From assembly GCA_016789955.1 (NCBI GenBank), contig JAEUPB010000075.1:1-64000 (forward strand): 64,000 nt of DNA. Reading direction: 5' to 3'. Under the pieces are notes generated by a model. It worked only from the letters and a program-made list of their open reading frames with translations, had not been told where the DNA came from and searched no databases. The translations under genes and the position numbers were made by a program. The DNA is from Rubrivivax sp. (lineage in GTDB: Bacteria; Pseudomonadota; Gammaproteobacteria; Burkholderiales; Burkholderiaceae_C). Below, piece after piece: positions 18,366 to 25,744 of the stretch. The stretch's first letter is position 1. The number at the start of each line of letters is the position of its first letter.

Positions 18366-18421
18366 CGCCGGGCGAGGTGCGGATCCTGCGCCGGGGCGGC
18401 ATTCCCGGGTAGTCTCGCGGC

Positions 18422-18943
18422 ATGGTTGTTCCCCATCCCCCGGCCGGGGCTTCGCGGCGCGCCTGGATCAGTGCCGCCGGCGCGGCCCGTCTGTGTGCCG
18501 TCGGCGTGCTGTGCGTGCTGCCGGCCGGGCCGGTGCATGCGCAGCCGCAGCCGTCGGGGCCTGCTGCGCCTGCGGCGACGGCGTCGCCCACCGCTGCCGA
18601 CGAGCGGCCGCTCTATGCCGTGGAGGTCACGATCGGCCCGCGCTGGGACGCGTCGCTGCGCCCGCAGGACCAGCCGCTCTTTCGCGAGCACAGCGCGCAC
18701 CTGAGGCGGCTGCGTGACGCCGGCCATCTCGTGATCGGGGCTCGCTACGCCGACAAGGGCCTGCTCGTGCTGGCCGCCGACACCGAGGCCGCGGCGCGTG
18801 CGCTGCTCGATGCCGACCCTTCGATACAGGCCGGCATCTTCCGCTACCAGATCCACCCGTACAGCGTGTTCTACGGCGGCACCGTGCGGGCCGCGCCGCG
18901 CCCGCCGCCGGCACCGCCGGCCGCGTCCCAGCCGCCACGTTGA
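18422..18943 (+). CDS. Exported YciI-like protein
   Basis: A 173-residue protein. Residues 1-40 look like a signal peptide with a long Arg-containing start and cleavage around VHAQ, followed by a Pro/Ala-rich spacer. Residues about 62-145 match the YciI dimeric alpha/beta barrel: LYAVEV, then HSAHLRRLRDAGHLVIG, then ADTEAAARALLDADPSIQAG. The family's conserved His and Asp pair (His in REHSAHL, Asp in DADPSI) is retained. Export is unusual for YciI proteins, which are mostly cytoplasmic and of unknown function. The Pro-rich C-terminus (APRPPPAPPAA) is disordered. A cytoplasmic YciI paralogue lies at 19506. Confidence 0.78.
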   Translation: MVVPHPPAGASRRAWISAAGAARLCAVGVLCVLPAGPVHAQPQPSGPAAPAATASPTAADERPLYAVEVTIGPRWDASLRPQDQPLFREHSAHLRRLRDAGHLVIGARYADKGLLVLAADTEAAARALLDADPSIQAGIFRYQIHPYSVFYGGTVRAAPRPPPAPPAASQPPR

Positions 18944-19020
18944 AGCGGGTTGCAGCCCGCGCACCGTCGCGGCTGCGGCACGATCCCTGCCCGAGAGCCT
19001 GCCCCCCCCCCACATTCGCC

Positions 19021-19485
19021 ATGCCTGCCATCTGGAAACAGCCCATCTCCGTCGAGACGCTCACCGCCATCCACGTCGACACCGCCGTGCAGCGGCTGGG
19101 CATCGAGTTCCTCGAGGTCGGCGACGACTACGTGACCGCGCGCGTTCCGGTGGACGGCCGCACGCGGCAGCCCTACGGCATCCTGCACGGCGGCGTGTCG
19201 GTGGTGCTGGCGGAGACGCTGGGTTCCTGCGGCGCGGCGCGCTCGGTGCCGCCCGGGTTCCGCGCCGTGGGGCTCGAGATCAACGCCAACCACCTGCGCT
19301 CGGCGACCAGCGGCTGGGTGACCGGCACCGCGCGGCCGGTGCACATCGGCCGCAGCACCCACGTGTGGCAGATCGAGCTCGTCGACGACGCCGGCCGGCC
19401 GACCTGCATCTCGCGCATCACGATGGCGATCCTCGATGCGCGCGGGGCCGAGGGCGCCGCGGCATCGAAGCCCGCGGCACCGTAG
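19021..19485 (+). CDS. PaaI/YdiI-type hotdog acyl-CoA thioesterase
   Basis: A 154-residue hotdog-fold hydrolase. The active-site strand-helix reads GILHGGVSVVLAETLGS, with the HGG motif and a Glu as general base, as in the 1,4-dihydroxy-2-naphthoyl-CoA/EntH group. Downstream VGLEINANHLRSA and ITMAILDA complete the fold. It would hydrolyse an aromatic or short acyl-CoA in the cytoplasm. ATG 19021 gives the normal family length; an upstream in-frame TTG would add a non-conserved tail. A run of ten C bases at 19002-19011 lies just upstream, and no good ribosome site is visible. Confidence 0.87.
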   Translation: MPAIWKQPISVETLTAIHVDTAVQRLGIEFLEVGDDYVTARVPVDGRTRQPYGILHGGVSVVLAETLGSCGAARSVPPGFRAVGLEINANHLRSATSGWVTGTARPVHIGRSTHVWQIELVDDAGRPTCISRITMAILDARGAEGAAASKPAAP

Positions 19486-19505
19486 TCCGTCGCGAGAATC
19501 ACGTC

Positions 19506-19895
19506 ATGTCCGCTTCCGAACCCCTGCACGAGTACCTGCTGCTGTCCCGCGGGCAGTGGGACCCGTCGATCCCGCCCGAGCAGGTCCAGTCGGCGATCGA
19601 CCGCTTCTACGCCTGGTACGAGCGGCGCCTGGCCGACGGCAGCTTCCGCGCGGGGCAGCGGCTGGCCACCGGCACGAAGCTCGTCACGCGCGAGGGCGTC
19701 CTCGACGGGCCGTTCGCCGAGGCCAAGGAGATCGTCGGCGGCTACTGGTTCATCGTCGCGCGCAGCCTCGACGAGGCGGCCGCGATCGCGGCGGAGAACC
19801 CGTGCGTCGCCTGCGGCCTCGCGCTCGAGGTGCGGCCGCTCGAGCTGGAACGGGCCAGCGCGTTTCGCGAGAGCAACGAGACGCCCCGCGGCTGA
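19506..19895 (+). CDS. YciI/DGPF-domain protein
   Basis: A 129-residue protein of the YCII-related family, with the signature DGPFAEAKEIVGGYWFI and the helix ARSLDEAAAIAAENP. Family members are dimeric ferredoxin-like proteins often found near ECF sigma factors or small detoxifying enzymes; the activity is unknown. It lies 20 bp behind the thioesterase gene on the same strand, so co-transcription is likely. No signal peptide. ATG 19506 is the first in-frame ATG that preserves the family N-terminus (LHEYLLLSRG). Confidence 0.83.
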   Translation: MSASEPLHEYLLLSRGQWDPSIPPEQVQSAIDRFYAWYERRLADGSFRAGQRLATGTKLVTREGVLDGPFAEAKEIVGGYWFIVARSLDEAAAIAAENPCVACGLALEVRPLELERASAFRESNETPRG

Positions 19896-20080
19896 GCGCG
19901 CTGCGGCGGCGACGCCGTTGTGCGGCACGCACCGCGATGCCATACTGACCCGACGGCATGCGCCCGTGCCGCCCACCCTCCGAACGGGGAAGTACTGTCG
20001 TGCGGGGCATACCTCGGAACCCTGAAGCCAGGCCGTTCGTGGAAGGAGGGCTGCAAATCCGGCCGGACTTCGCAGTTCGC

Positions 20081-20812
20081 ATGACATCCACGTTCACGTC
20101 CCCCACGTTCTCGGCCCCGATCTACATCCTCAAGCAGCAGGCACGCGTGCTCGCGCGCCGCGAAGCGCTGCCCCTGCACGAGGCACTGGACCGCATCGCT
20201 CAGCGCGAGGGCTACGCCGCATGGAGCCATCTCGCGGCACGCTCCCAGGCCGATGACGGCACCGCCGCGCTGTACACGCGGTTGCGGGTCGGCGAGCTGC
20301 TGCTCCTGGCTTCGCGCCCCGGCCAGGGGAAGACCCTGCTCGCGGCCGGCCTGGCCATCGAGGCGCTCATGCGCGGGCATGGCGCCGCGTTCTTCTCCCT
20401 GGAGGAGACGGAAGCCGGCGTCGCGCGCTGCTTCGCGCGGCAGGGCCGGGGCATCGACGCGTTCGGAGACCGGCTCGTGATCGACTGCTCCGATCGCATC
20501 TGCGCCGACCACATCGCCGAGCGGCTCGCCACGGTGCCGCCCGGCACGCTGGTGGTGGTGGACTACCTGCAGCTGCTCGACCAGTCGCGCGAGCGGCCTC
20601 CGGTGGCGGAGCAGGTCGACCGGCTGCGCGGCTTCGCCGAAGCGCGCGGCGCCATCATCGTGTGCCTGTCGCAGGTGCGGCGCGACTTCGTGCCGTCGGA
20701 CGACCGGCCGTGCCCGGGCCTGGCCGATGTGCGGCTGCCCAATCCGCTGGACCTCGCGCTGTTCGCCAAGGCCTGCTTCATGCATGACGGGCGGCTGCAG
20801 GTGCAGGGCTGA
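20081..20812 (+). CDS. Small DnaB/RecA-like ATPase
   Basis: A 243-residue protein. Residues 12-55 form a helical region (IYILKQQARVLARREALPLHEALDRIAQREGYAAW), described in parts here because related small helicases share it. Residues 77-85 (ASRPGQGKT) are Walker A, SLEET follows strand 2, and Asp161 in VVVDYLQLLD is Walker B, as in the RecA-like C-terminal domain of replicative helicase DnaB. A later SQVRR could be sensor 2. The N-terminal primase-binding domain of DnaB is absent and the protein is half-length, so it is not the replicative helicase. Role unknown. A strong GGAAGGAGGG lies about 30 bases upstream of the ATG, too far to serve it. Confidence 0.72.
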   Translation: MTSTFTSPTFSAPIYILKQQARVLARREALPLHEALDRIAQREGYAAWSHLAARSQADDGTAALYTRLRVGELLLLASRPGQGKTLLAAGLAIEALMRGHGAAFFSLEETEAGVARCFARQGRGIDAFGDRLVIDCSDRICADHIAERLATVPPGTLVVVDYLQLLDQSRERPPVAEQVDRLRGFAEARGAIIVCLSQVRRDFVPSDDRPCPGLADVRLPNPLDLALFAKACFMHDGRLQVQG

Positions 20813-20824
20813 TACGCTGTGGCC

Positions 20825-21340
20825 ATGCTCGTCCGCTGGATCGTCGCGGTGTCCGGGATCGCCCTCGCCGCAGGAGCTGCGCCGGCAGCGCACGCGGGGC
20901 AGATCTGCCGCTGGGTCGACGATCAGGGGCGCACGCAGATGTCCGACGTGGTGCCCGAGGCGTATCGGGCCAAGGCCACCTGCGTCGACTCGTCGCGCTA
21001 CGAGGCCGCGCCGCAGGATCGGCGCGAGGCCGAGCAGCGTGCCGCGGCCGAGCGCGCCCGCGCGGCTTCGGCCGCGGCCCGCACGCCGCCGCCCGCCCCG
21101 GCGGTGGCACTGACGGCACCGGCGGCTTCGGCGCCGCCGAAGAAGCGCCCGGCCGAGACCGTCACCGACCGCACCGACTGCGCCACCTGGTGGCGGCTGT
21201 ACGACGAGAGCGGCGCCTGCTTCGGCCCGTACCGCAACGTGAAGGGCGGCATCAAGCCCGAGGCCTACGAGCGCTGCAACGTGATCCCGAGCCCCGAGGC
21301 GAAGTGCGGCCCCCGCGTGTCGCGGGTGGGCAGCCCGTGA
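20825..21340 (+). CDS. Periplasmic DUF4124-domain protein
   Basis: A 171-residue exported protein. The signal peptide ends near AAHAGQ. DUF4124 follows: ICRWVDDQGRTQMSDVVPEAYRAKA. A helical Ala/Arg/Glu-rich segment, a Pro/Ala linker and a Cys-containing C-terminus (DCATWWRLYDESGACFGPY, CNV, CGPR) follow, probably stabilised by disulfides. DUF4124 proteins are widespread in beta- and gammaproteobacteria with no defined role. ATG 20825 is used; GTG 20819 is possible. It begins 12 bp after the DnaB-like gene. Confidence 0.83.
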   Translation: MLVRWIVAVSGIALAAGAAPAAHAGQICRWVDDQGRTQMSDVVPEAYRAKATCVDSSRYEAAPQDRREAEQRAAAERARAASAAARTPPPAPAVALTAPAASAPPKKRPAETVTDRTDCATWWRLYDESGACFGPYRNVKGGIKPEAYERCNVIPSPEAKCGPRVSRVGSP

Positions 21341-21350
21341 CCGTCGTCCT

Positions 21351-22298
21351 GTGAAGTTCGCCGCCGCCCGCCGCTGCGCGCTGGCGCTGCCCGGCACCAC
21401 CGAGGCGCCACACCATACCTACGGCTCGTTCCGCGTCAACGGCGCCATCTACGCGACGGTGCCGCCGGGCGAGGAGGTGGTGCACCTCTTCGTGCCCGAC
21501 GACGTGCGCGAGGCGGCCCTCGCGATGGACCCCGATTTCGTCGAGCCGCTGACCTGGGGCGGCAAGGTGGTGGGCCTGCGCGTGCGGCTGGCTCCGGCAC
21601 CGGCGGCCACCGTGCAGGCGCTGCTGCGGCAGGCGCATGCGCACAAGTCGAAGAAGGCCGCCGGGAACAGGGTGGCGAAGGCGGTGAAGCCGGTGAAGCC
21701 CGAGCAGACAGCCCCCGCGGCACGAGCCGCCGATCCCGGCGAGCCGACCTACTTCGACACCGCAGCCGACTTCCGCCGCTGGCTGGACAAGCACGGCGCC
21801 ACCGCCGACGCGCTGCTCGTCGGCTTCCGCAAGGTGGCCACGGGGCAGCCGAGCATGGGGTGGTCGGAGTCGGTCGACGAGGCGCTGTGCGTGGGCTGGA
21901 TCGACGGCGTGCGCAAGCGCGTCGACGAGGCGCGCTACACGATCCGCTTCACGCCGAGACGGCCGGGCTCGATCTGGAGTGCCATCAACATCGCCAAGTT
22001 CGAGCGGCTGCGCGCCGAGGGCCACATGACGGCCGCCGGCGAGCGGGCGCACGCCGGGCGGCAGGCGCACCGCTCGGGCATCTACGCCTACGAGCAGCCG
22101 GCCACGGCGGAGCTGTCGGCCGACGAACGGCAAGCCTTCCGCCGCGAGGCCGCCGCGTGGGCGTACTTCGAGGCTACGCCGCCCGGCTATCGCAAGGTGA
22201 TCCTGCACTGGGTGACCACCGCCAAGCAGCCGGCCACGCGCGCGCGGCGGCTGGCGCAGCTCGTGCAGGCCTGTGCCGAAGGCCGTCGGCTTCGGTAA
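21351..22298 (+). CDS. Fusion of MmcQ/YjbR-like and YdeI/OmpD-associated domains
   Basis: A 315-residue two-domain protein. Residues 1 to about 90 match the MmcQ/YjbR CyaY-like fold (RCALALPGTTEAPHHTYGSF, then LTWGGKVVGLRV). A Lys/Ala/Pro-rich linker spans about 96-128. Residues 130-315 match the YdeI/OmpD-associated family, with SMGWSESVDEALCVGWIDG and FTPRRPGSIWSAINIAKFERL. These are usually separate genes. The start is GTG 21351, 10 bp after the DUF4124 gene. YdeI proteins are linked to stress and cationic peptide tolerance and YjbR-like proteins to DNA binding; the function of the fusion is unknown. Confidence 0.8.
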   Translation: MKFAAARRCALALPGTTEAPHHTYGSFRVNGAIYATVPPGEEVVHLFVPDDVREAALAMDPDFVEPLTWGGKVVGLRVRLAPAPAATVQALLRQAHAHKSKKAAGNRVAKAVKPVKPEQTAPAARAADPGEPTYFDTAADFRRWLDKHGATADALLVGFRKVATGQPSMGWSESVDEALCVGWIDGVRKRVDEARYTIRFTPRRPGSIWSAINIAKFERLRAEGHMTAAGERAHAGRQAHRSGIYAYEQPATAELSADERQAFRREAAAWAYFEATPPGYRKVILHWVTTAKQPATRARRLAQLVQACAEGRRLR

Positions 22299-22335
22299 CC
22301 TCCGGCCTGCAGCCTCGTCGCGGAAATCCATCGCC

Positions 22336-23016
22336 ATGCAGCAGTCTCTGGCCGGACAGCGCGTCCTCGTCACGCAGTGCACCGAGTTCATGGGGCCGGT
22401 GCTGTGCGAGGTGCTTGCCGAGCAGGGTGCCGACGTGGTGGCCAGTGCCGAGCCGCTGGCCGAGGCCGACGCCGCGGCGCGCGTGGTGCGGGATGCCGGG
22501 CGCATCGACGTGCTGGTGGCCAACCTCGCGCTGAAGGCGCCGAGCACACCCGCAGTCGACGTGGGCGAGGCCGAGTGGCGCGAGGTGTTCGCGGCGCTCG
22601 TCGACCCGCTGCCGCGCCTGGTGGCCGCGGCGGTTCCCGCGATGGCGGTGCGGCGCTCGGGCAAGGTGCTGGTGATCGGCAGCGCTTCGGCGCTGCGCGG
22701 CATGAAGCGCGCCTCGACCTACAGCGCCGCGCGCGGCGCGCAGCTCGCCTGGGTGCAGGCGGTGGGCGTGGAACTCGCACCGCTGGGCGTGCAGGTGAAT
22801 GCCATCGCGCAGAACTTCGTCGACAACCCGACCTACTTCCCGCCCGAGGTGCAGACCAACCCGCGCTTCCAGGAGCGGCTGGCGCGCGAGGTGCCGCTAG
22901 GGCGGCTCGTGGCCGCGCGCGAGGACGCGCTGTTCGCCGCCTACCTGTGCAGCCGCGCTGCCGACTGCTTCGTGGGACAGGTGTTCCCGGTGTGCGGCGG
23001 ATGGGCGGTGCGGTGA
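22336..23016 (+). CDS. Halohydrin dehalogenase-like SDR protein
   Basis: A 226-residue protein with an SDR fold but without the cofactor-binding glycine motif. In its place is Thr13-x4-Phe18-x-Gly20 (TQCTEFMG), and the catalytic set is Ser116-x12-Tyr129-x3-Arg133 (YSAAR), Arg replacing the usual Lys. T-x4-F-x-G plus S-x12-Y-x3-R is the published fingerprint of halohydrin dehalogenases. The C-terminal half also parallels HheC as I recall it: NPTYFPPEVQTNPRF and FVGQVFPVCGGW. The enzyme would convert vicinal haloalcohols to epoxides, or open epoxides with anions, without NAD(P). ATG 22336 gives the usual length. It lies among small detoxification-type genes, 10 bp before the GrpB gene. Confidence 0.82.
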   Translation: MQQSLAGQRVLVTQCTEFMGPVLCEVLAEQGADVVASAEPLAEADAAARVVRDAGRIDVLVANLALKAPSTPAVDVGEAEWREVFAALVDPLPRLVAAAVPAMAVRRSGKVLVIGSASALRGMKRASTYSAARGAQLAWVQAVGVELAPLGVQVNAIAQNFVDNPTYFPPEVQTNPRFQERLAREVPLGRLVAAREDALFAAYLCSRAADCFVGQVFPVCGGWAVR

Positions 23017-23026
23017 GGGAACGGCC

Positions 23027-23572
23027 TTGATCGAGCTGGTGCCGCACGACCCCGCGTGGGCGCAACGCTTCGGCACCGAAGGCGCGCGGCTGCGCGATGC
23101 GTGGGGCGCCCAGGCGCTGCGCATCGACCACGTGGGCTCGACCTCCGTGCCCGGCCTCGACGCCAAGCCGGTCATCGACGTCCAGCTCTCGGTGCGCACG
23201 CTGGAGCCGCACGGCTGGGCGCGGCCACTCCTGCAGGCGCTGGGCTACACGCACGTGGACCTCGGCGACTTCGACCGCGTGTACCCGTACTTCCACCGCC
23301 CGCTCGACTGGCCGCACACGCACCACGTGCACCTGTGCGAGGCCGGCGGCGAGCAGGAGCGGCGGCATCTCGCGTTCCGCGACTTTCTGCGCCGCCATGC
23401 CGACACCGCGGGCGAGTACCTGGCGCTGAAGCAGCGGCTCGCGCGGCAGCACCGCGGCGCCACGCGCGAGGAGCGCGAGCGTTACTCGATGGCCAAGGGC
23501 GACTTCATCGAGGCGGTGCTGCTGCGCGCCTACGCCGAAGGGCTGCCGTTGTACGGCGCCAGCGACGCCTGA
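23027..23572 (+). CDS. GrpB-family nucleotidyltransferase-fold protein
   Basis: A 181-residue GrpB/UPF0157 protein. The signature HVGSTSVPGLDAKPVIDVQL covers residues 35-54, with the Gly-Ser pair and two acidic residues of a minimal nucleotidyltransferase fold. HTHHVHLCEAGG and the C-terminal helix YSMAKGDFIEAVLLRA complete the family pattern. The start is TTG 23027, supported by GAGGGA six bases upstream; no in-frame ATG gives a full domain. The biochemical substrate of GrpB proteins is not established. Its stop codon lies in the first unit of an 11-bp repeat. Confidence 0.85.
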   Translation: MIELVPHDPAWAQRFGTEGARLRDAWGAQALRIDHVGSTSVPGLDAKPVIDVQLSVRTLEPHGWARPLLQALGYTHVDLGDFDRVYPYFHRPLDWPHTHHVHLCEAGGEQERRHLAFRDFLRRHADTAGEYLALKQRLARQHRGATREERERYSMAKGDFIEAVLLRAYAEGLPLYGASDA

Positions 23573-23613
23573 ACGACCCGTGATCGACGCATGAACGACG
23601 CATGAACGACACC
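23570..23613 (+). repeat. Four tandem 11-bp units upstream of the GFA gene
   Basis: Four head-to-tail 11-bp units start at 23570, 23581, 23592 and 23603, all close to TGAACGACGCA. The first includes the GrpB stop codon. Units three and four create two tiny reading frames, ATG-AAC-GAC-GCA-TGA and ATG-AAC-GAC-ACC-ATT-CAC-TAG, the second ending at the Shine-Dalgarno sequence of the next gene. This may be simple slippage, or a leader that couples translation. Confidence 0.6.
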
Positions 23614-23633
23614 ATTCACTAGGAGGACTACCG

Positions 23634-24023
23634 ATGATCGAAGGACACTGCCACTGCGGCGCCGTGCACTGGCGCTTCGACCCGCCGATCGACGGCGCCA
23701 CCGCGTGCAACTGCACCGTGTGCCGCCGCTACGGCGTGCTGTGGGCCTACGACCACGAGAACGAGGGCGCGCACGTCACCGGCGCCACCGCGATCTACCG
23801 CCGCGGCCGCGCGGTGGAGTTCCACTTCTGCCCGACCTGCGGCTGCGTGACGCACTGGCGCTCGCAGCAGGCCGACGAGCAGGGCCGCCGCCGGCTGGCG
23901 GTGAACCTGCGCATGGCCGAGCCCGGCGCGGTGGCCGCCATCCCGATCGACCACTTCGACGGCCTCGACACCTTCACCGACCTGCCGCGCGACGGGCGCT
24001 GCGTGGCCGACTACTGGTTCTGA
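23634..24023 (+). CDS. GFA-family (glutathione-dependent formaldehyde-activating-like) protein
   Basis: A 129-residue zinc protein of the GFA/CENP-V family. The metal-binding cysteines are GHCHCGAVHW, CNCTVCRRYG and FHFCPTCGC, which form two Zn sites in the mss4-like fold. A perfect AGGAGG at 23621-23626 stands seven bases before the ATG, the strongest ribosome site in this neighbourhood. Family members bind glutathione adducts, but activity on formaldehyde is disputed. It precedes a PNPOx-like gene by 15 bp. Confidence 0.88.
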   Translation: MIEGHCHCGAVHWRFDPPIDGATACNCTVCRRYGVLWAYDHENEGAHVTGATAIYRRGRAVEFHFCPTCGCVTHWRSQQADEQGRRRLAVNLRMAEPGAVAAIPIDHFDGLDTFTDLPRDGRCVADYWF

Positions 24024-24038
24024 ACCGCGAGCATCACC

Positions 24039-24644
24039 ATGCCCCTCACCACGCTCGAGCAGCTCCGCAGCCTCTACGCCCAGCCGCAGGAGCGCGCGGT
24101 GAAGAAGGAGATCCCCGCGCTCGACCGCCACTGCCGCGACTACATTGCGCTGTCGCCGTTCGTCGTGGTGGCCACCGGCGATTCGGAGCACGGCCTCGAC
24201 GCGTCGCCGCGCGGTGGCGACCCGGGCTTCGTGAAGGTCGATGCGCAGGGCCGGCTGCTGATCCCCGACGCGCCGGGCAACAACCGGCTCGACACCTTCG
24301 AGAACATCGTGCGCACCGGTCGCGTCGGGCTGCTGTTCCTGATCCCCGGCTTCGACGAGACGCTGCGCGTGAACGGCGTCGCCGAGCTGTCGCAGGACGA
24401 GGCTGACATCTCGGCCTGCACCACCGAGAAGCGCGCGCCCAAGCTGGTGGTGCGCGTCACCGTGACATCGGCCTACCTGCACTGCGCCAAGGCCTTCCTG
24501 CGCTCCAAGCTCTGGCAGGCCTCGGCGCAGGTGGAACGCTCGCGGCTGCCCACGGCCGGCCAGATGATCAGCGACCAGACCGGCCTCTACGTGGCGCCCG
24601 AGACGCGCGAGGCGATGGAGCGGCGCTATGCGCCCGACCTGTGA
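24039..24644 (+). CDS. Pyridoxamine 5'-phosphate oxidase-fold flavoprotein
   Basis: A 201-residue split-barrel flavin-binding protein. Typical features are FVVVATGDSEHGLDASPRGGDPGFVKV, given here only in part as the second-strand motif GLDASPRGG, then RLLIPDAPGNNRLDTFENI and VGLLFLIPGFDETLRVNG. The C-terminal part (HCAKAFLRSKLW) matches the MSMEG_1061-type subfamily rather than PdxH. It probably binds FMN or F420-like cofactors and reduces an unknown substrate in the cytoplasm. It is co-directional with and close to its neighbours (15 and 12 bp gaps). Confidence 0.85.
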   Translation: MPLTTLEQLRSLYAQPQERAVKKEIPALDRHCRDYIALSPFVVVATGDSEHGLDASPRGGDPGFVKVDAQGRLLIPDAPGNNRLDTFENIVRTGRVGLLFLIPGFDETLRVNGVAELSQDEADISACTTEKRAPKLVVRVTVTSAYLHCAKAFLRSKLWQASAQVERSRLPTAGQMISDQTGLYVAPETREAMERRYAPDL

Positions 24645-24656
24645 GGTGATGCACCG

Positions 24657-25085
24657 ATGGCCGAACCGAAGACCCGACCCACTGCCTCCCCGGTGAGGGC
24701 CTACCTCGACGCGATCGACGACGCCCCGCGCCGCGCCGATGCCGACACGCTGGCCGCCATGATGCGCCGCGTCAGCGGCTGCGAGCCGACGATGTGGGGA
24801 CCCGCGATCGTCGGCTACGGCTCGTACCGCTACCCGCTCTCGGGCGGCAAGACGGGCGAGTCGTGTGCCACCGGATGGTCGGCGCGCAGTGGGCAGTTCA
24901 GCGTCTATCTCACGGCCGAGGGGCCGCGGCAGCCGGCGCTGCTGGCGCAGCTGGGCAAGCACAAGATGGGTCGCGCGTGCCTGACGATCAAGCGCCTGTC
25001 GGACGTGGACCTGTCGGTGCTCGAACAGCTCGTCGCCGATTCGCTGGCCGAGCTGGCCCGGCGGCACCCGACGACGCTGGCCTGA
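24657..25085 (+). CDS. DUF1801-domain protein
   Basis: A 142-residue protein of the DUF1801/YdhG-like family: helix ADTLAAMMRRVSGCEPTMWG, strand AIVGYGSYRYP, then TGWSARSGQFSVYLT and CLTIKRLSDVDLSVLEQLV. The fold resembles SufE/IscU-like or YdhG domains and no enzymatic residues are recognised. It ends the co-directional run that started at the GrpB gene and is convergent with the next gene, 7 bp away. Confidence 0.82.
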   Translation: MAEPKTRPTASPVRAYLDAIDDAPRRADADTLAAMMRRVSGCEPTMWGPAIVGYGSYRYPLSGGKTGESCATGWSARSGQFSVYLTAEGPRQPALLAQLGKHKMGRACLTIKRLSDVDLSVLEQLVADSLAELARRHPTTLA

Positions 25086-25092
25086 GCGCCGG

Positions 25093-25641
25093 TCAGGCCG
25101 ACGGCACGGTTGCGGGCGCGAGGCTCGCGGCGAGCCATGCGTCGACCGCCGCGGCCTCGGCCGGCAGCAACGGCGCATCGCCGCTGAAGCGCTGCCAGGC
25201 CTCGACATGGCGCTCGCTCACCACGGTGAGCAGCGGGATGTCGCGCACCATCAACTCGAGCAGTTCGGCGCAGAAGCCGCCACCGGCCGCCTCCAGGCCG
25301 CCGAAGCGGTTGCTGATCACGAGGTCGGGTGCGGCGTCGGCCGCCTGGCGCAGCACCTCGCTGGCGCGCGCGAAGCCCTGCGGGTCGGCGCGGCAGCCGC
25401 GCGACCCCGAGCCCAGCGGCTGCGAGACGAGGTACTCGCGCGCCGTCTGCAGGTCCACCAGCCGCATCTCGCGGGCGCAGCCGTTCACGTCGCCGCCGAC
25501 GTAGCTCATCGTCAGGCCGCACAGCCGGCGGCCGCGCAGGCGCTGCGTGGCGACGACCGACGCGAGCAGCGCATCGGCGCGACCCGAGCCGTCGTCGACG
25601 ATGGCCGCGGCGCGGGGTGCGGTGCGATCGCCTGCATCCAT
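25093..25641 (-). CDS. DUF2478 protein
   Basis: A 182-residue protein of the DUF2478 family, a NTPase-like alpha/beta fold often found next to molybdenum cofactor or molybdate-transport genes. The first strand and helix are AAIVDDGSGRADALLASV; later GSRGCRADPQGFARASEVL and DLVISNRFGGLEAAGGGF are family-typical. No Walker A is seen. Two starts are possible, ATG 25641 and ATG 25656; neither has a clear ribosome site and the shorter is listed. It could serve the molybdopterin enzyme at 3052 or the MOSC protein at 51268, but there is no direct evidence. Confidence 0.75.
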   Translation of the reverse strand: MDAGDRTAPRAAAIVDDGSGRADALLASVVATQRLRGRRLCGLTMSYVGGDVNGCAREMRLVDLQTAREYLVSQPLGSGSRGCRADPQGFARASEVLRQAADAAPDLVISNRFGGLEAAGGGFCAELLELMVRDIPLLTVVSERHVEAWQRFSGDAPLLPAEAAAVDAWLAASLAPATVPSA

Positions 25642-25744
25642 GGTGCGCGCGAGCATAGCCGGGGCCGGAGCATCACGCTTGCGCGCGCGCAACGGGGATG
25701 CAACCATTCCCGCAGCGGCGCGGACGGCCGCAGGGAGGACGGAC

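Noticed and set aside
23592-23620. Mini reading frames in the 11-bp repeats as leader-peptide genes
   Set aside because: They are only 4-6 codons, made by the repeat itself, and lack their own ribosome sites; kept only as a low-interest observation.
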